Shown here one piece after another: positions 5,699 through 7,317 of a DNA stretch of 7,317 nt. Origin of the DNA: CAZAGT01 sp964484515 (GTDB lineage: Bacteria > Desulfobacterota > DSM-4660 > Desulfatiglandales > HGW-15); NCBI GenBank assembly GCA_964484515.1, contig CAZAGT010000268.1, forward strand, positions 1 through 7,317. The letters run 5' to 3'. The number at the start of each line of letters is the position of its first letter. Within the stretch, counting starts at the first letter, position 1. A program made the position numbers and the translations under genes. The notes under the pieces are model-generated. The model saw nothing but the letters and a program-made list of their open reading frames with translations. It made no database searches and was not told where the DNA came from.

Positions 5699-5819
5699 TT
5701 TTTATATGAATAGGAAAGCTCCTCATGGAGACGAACTGAAGGAAGGCCGCTAGGATAACACGTGGAGATGGTTCCGAGATCGACCAAAGCCCTTTTGTGG
5801 GAAGGGGTTCATTCCGGGG
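5699..5819 (+). promoter_or_regulatory. Structured 5' leader, candidate Moco/Tuco riboswitch
   Basis: The leader can fold into a closed multi-helix domain. The terminal helix is ATGAAT (5706-5711) with GTTCAT (5807-5812). Inside it are CTCC/GGAG (5719-5722 with 5727-5730, loop TCAT), CCGC/GTGG (5747-5750 with 5762-5765), GGTT/GACC (5770-5773 with 5782-5785) and CCCTT/AAGGG (5790-5794 with 5802-5806). The purine-rich GAAGGGG that could serve the MOSC start lies in the last helix and the terminal helix, so folding could block translation. Motif-like stretches such as GGAGACGAAC, GGAAGGCC and GGAGATGGTTCC resemble my recollection of the Moco RNA motif, which precedes molybdenum and tungsten cofactor genes in deltaproteobacteria and others. 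The downstream MOSC gene fits that ligand. The helices are short and the match is from memory, so this is a candidate only. Confidence 0.55.
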
Positions 5820-6263
5820 ATGAAAATCGTATCGATCGCCGTTAGCAAGAAGAAGGGGACCCGCAAGACCCAAGTGGAGGAAGCTGCCATTGTATTGGAT
5901 CATGGGCTCGAGGGCGATGCCCATGCCGGACCATGGCATCGTCAAGTGAGCTTCCTGGCCTCAGAGAGTATCGAGAAGGCTCGCGAGCAGGGTTTGGACG
6001 TCACCTTTGGGGATTTTGCCGAGAACATTGCTACTGTGGGGATAGACTGGCAGGAGATCCCGTTGGGCACCCGCCTTCAACTGGGAGAATCAGCCCTTGT
6101 GGAGATCACCCAAATCGGCAAAGAGTGTCACAACAAGTGTGCCATTTACTACATGGCCGGAGACTGCATCATGCCCCGCGAGGGCATATTTGCGCGCGTG
6201 CTACAGGCGGGTAAGATACGCTGCGGAGATATGATTCAGATTGTGGGCAGGACCTATCCCTAA
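5820..6263 (+). CDS. MOSC-domain protein (molybdenum/tungsten cofactor handling)
   Basis: A 147-residue stand-alone MOSC domain (molybdenum cofactor sulfurase C-terminal type). MOSC domains bind the Mo- or W-pterin cofactor and are thought to carry or transfer it, sometimes with sulfur. Characteristic segments are G32-D33 with H35 and G37, H40-R41-Q42-V-S44 (substrate-side strand), FAENI (66-70), G84 and L88-G89, and I99-G100-K with C103 and C107, followed by C116 and M118-P-R-E-G-I-F-A-R (118-126). A conserved Cys in this stretch, most likely C103 or C116, would be the candidate sulfur or pterin ligand. Length is normal for the small bacterial type; in related organisms it is often fused or adjacent to MogA, which is not seen here. 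It has its own promoter and structured leader, suggesting control by cofactor level. It is probably cytoplasmic. Confidence 0.88.
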   Translation: MKIVSIAVSKKKGTRKTQVEEAAIVLDHGLEGDAHAGPWHRQVSFLASESIEKAREQGLDVTFGDFAENIATVGIDWQEIPLGTRLQLGESALVEITQIGKECHNKCAIYYMAGDCIMPREGIFARVLQAGKIRCGDMIQIVGRTYP

Positions 6264-6301
6264 CCCCTGGAGATTGGGCGCCTTCTTCGAATTCGTGGCT
6301 T

Positions 6302-6991
6302 CTACTCCTCCACGACGGCCTTCAGATAGATCCCGAGGGCCTTCTTATCAGCCTCCCTCATCTCGAGGAACTTGACCCCCATACCGGCTGGCTGGCTTCC
6401 GAGGTCACCCTGCTGTTCGCGAGCCCACACGACCTCGCATTTGATGGTCAGGGCATCGGCGATGTCCGGCAGTTGGAGGTTCAGCAAGAATTGCTCGCCC
6501 CGCTTCAAGGGGCGCTCCGTGCGGATAAACATCCCTCCGGCACTCACATTGCCGGTGTAGGCCTTCACAAAAGACTGGCGATCCTTAAACGCCACGGCAA
6601 GGGTTTTGGGGATGCGGCTCTCCTTGCGTGATGAAAAGGCGCTGGTCCTGTCGATCATCTTCTTGAATCTCTCCACGATGGCAAGGATGATCGTTCGGAA
6701 GTCGGTGGAGAGCTTGTTGAATTCACTGTCGAGGGTCGTGCGATCGATGATACCCAGGGTTGTCTCGCCAAGCGCGCGTGCGGTGGCAGACCGCTTGATC
6801 CCCCCAAGAAAGCCGAGTTCACCGAAGATTTCCCCCGGCTGGAGTACACCGAGGACAAATCGCTTACCCCCGACCATCTTGGAGATTTCGACGGATCCCG
6901 AAAGGACCACATAGACCCAGTCCCCGGCGCTCCCCTCTCGCACAATGATTTCGTTGTCTTGATAGGATTCTTCGGAAGCGACGTTGAACAT
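6302..6991 (-). CDS. Cyclic-nucleotide-binding domain plus PilZ domain regulator
   Basis: Residues about 1-115 form a Crp-type cyclic-nucleotide-binding domain with the phosphate-binding cassette F56-G57-E58-L ... R67-S68-A69-T70. A linker helix leads to a PilZ domain (about 120-225) with both c-di-GMP motifs intact: R122-x3-R126 and N148-x-S150-x2-G153. There is no DNA-binding helix-turn-helix, so it is a signal-integrating effector, not a Crp-like transcription factor; motility, envelope or surface targets are typical for PilZ proteins but unknown here. Start choice: GTG at 7009 and three consecutive ATGs at 6997, 6994 and 6991 are in frame. GGGAGGG (7004-6998) gives a proper six-base spacing only for the ATG at 6991 (229 residues). 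The gene converges on the MOSC gene with a 38-base gap and no clear terminator between them. Confidence 0.88.
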   Translation of the reverse strand: MFNVASEESYQDNEIIVREGSAGDWVYVVLSGSVEISKMVGGKRFVLGVLQPGEIFGELGFLGGIKRSATARALGETTLGIIDRTTLDSEFNKLSTDFRTIILAIVERFKKMIDRTSAFSSRKESRIPKTLAVAFKDRQSFVKAYTGNVSAGGMFIRTERPLKRGEQFLLNLQLPDIADALTIKCEVVWAREQQGDLGSQPAGMGVKFLEMREADKKALGIYLKAVVEE

Positions 6992-7076
6992 CATCATCCC
7001 TCCCGGCACGAAGTGAGATCTAAGGAGGATTCCTAGACGCGAGATCTCTTACCGCCGGCGTTTTAGGCACAAAAAT

Positions 7077-7105
7077 AGTATATGGTAAAAACGGCTTGGA
7101 GTCAA
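7077..7105 (-). promoter_or_regulatory. Near-consensus sigma70 promoter for the cNMP/PilZ gene
   Basis: On the minus strand TTGACT (7105-7100) is followed after exactly 17 bases by TATACT (7082-7077), each box matching consensus at five of six positions. The predicted start near 7070 gives a leader of about 80 bases before the ATG at 6991. Confidence 0.8.
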
Positions 7106-7280
7106 TTATCAGGCCCGCCGCTTGCCGCAGGAACGGCCAGCTTGATCGACCGGGAAGCTTCATGAAAATGGTGCTTGAATTTGGCATTTTGAGATTCCTC
7201 AGCGCGTGTTCGCCCGGCCATGGGGGTCTCTTTTCAAAAACGGGGAATTGAGTGCGTTGTCTCGGCATAAGGCGCTACCC

Positions 7281-7301
7281 GAGGCGGCCGGAGGGCCTCC
7301 G
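7281..7301. repeat. GC-rich palindrome at the right edge
   Basis: CGGAGG (7289-7294) and CCTCCG (7296-7301) form a perfect inverted repeat about one central G. The same bases can alternatively pair as GAGGC (7281-7285) with GCCTC (7295-7299). No T-tract follows on either strand within view, so it is not a standard terminator. What lies beyond the edge is unknown. Confidence 0.35.
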
Positions 7302-7317
7302 CGGTATAGGCCGGATT

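Larger units (their letters stand above)
7010..7317. other. Upstream region of the cNMP/PilZ gene, no further gene seen
   Basis: The first part holds the leader and promoter of the minus-strand regulator gene. The remainder to the right edge carries no protein-like open frame on either strand. An 82-codon minus-strand frame (7020-7268) covers the promoter and looks random. A GC-rich palindrome lies near the right edge (listed separately). Confidence 0.5.

Noticed and set aside
5693..5819. Other riboswitch classes (c-di-GMP, TPP, cobalamin) for the MOSC leader
   Set aside because: I could not find their conserved core sequences, and the downstream gene does not fit those ligands.
7020..7268. 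An 82-codon minus-strand frame upstream of the cNMP/PilZ gene
   Set aside because: It covers a near-consensus promoter and has no ribosome-binding site or recognisable family.
1..7317. CRISPR arrays, insertion sequences, tRNA or rRNA genes
   Set aside because: No regularly spaced direct repeats, transposase-like frames with terminal repeats, or cloverleaf or rRNA sequences were seen on either strand.

Overview
The window looks like chromosomal DNA from an anaerobic, probably deltaproteobacterial (Desulfobacterota-type) bacterium of moderately high GC. The assignment is an inference from gene content: a Tat-exported multi-cluster ferredoxin subunit, a TPR-tailed YcaO protein, an HU protein, a cNMP/PilZ two-domain regulator, and a set of pterin-cofactor and sulfur-carrier genes. 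A run of exactly ten Ns at 4916-4925 shows that this is a scaffolded draft or metagenome assembly.

Left part (1-2950, minus strand). The 5' part of a Tat-signal protein with four Cys quartets for [4Fe-4S] clusters runs off the left edge. Upstream of it, on the same strand, lies a complete gene for a 574-residue protein made of a YcaO ATP-dependent cyclodehydratase/thioamidation-type domain plus four C-terminal TPRs. The 346-bp divergent region between ycaO and the HU gene is rich in inverted repeats and carries the HU promoter.

Middle (2952-5607, plus strand). An HU-type DNA-binding protein is closed by a strong intrinsic terminator with a 16-bp stem. After it comes a probable operon: a membrane-anchored, exported HExxH metallopeptidase, an Mth938-like protein, a small cupin interrupted by the assembly gap, an internally deleted E1-like adenylyltransferase (ThiF/MoeB/HesA family), and a ThiS/MoaD-type sulfur carrier ending in Gly-Gly. 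The E1 gene appears to have lost about half of its coding sequence in frame, at a repeated Asn-Pro-Asp coding motif. It keeps its start, its C-terminal CxxC tail and its overlap with the sulfur carrier gene.

Right part (5608-7317). A near-consensus sigma70 promoter drives a leader of about 120 nt that folds into several short helices closed by a terminal helix, and then a MOSC-domain gene. Leader, position and downstream gene together suggest a molybdenum/tungsten cofactor (Moco/Tuco) riboswitch. The last gene, convergent on the minus strand, joins a cyclic-nucleotide-binding domain to a PilZ domain with intact c-di-GMP-binding motifs, behind its own near-consensus promoter.

Taken together, the E1, sulfur-carrier, MOSC and Fe-S genes resemble the accessory set found around tungsten or molybdenum pterin enzymes such as aldehyde:ferredoxin oxidoreductases. 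No catalytic subunit is in the window. The most interesting points are the riboswitch-like leader, the deleted E1 gene next to an intact sulfur carrier, and the YcaO-TPR protein with no recognisable substrate peptide or partner.
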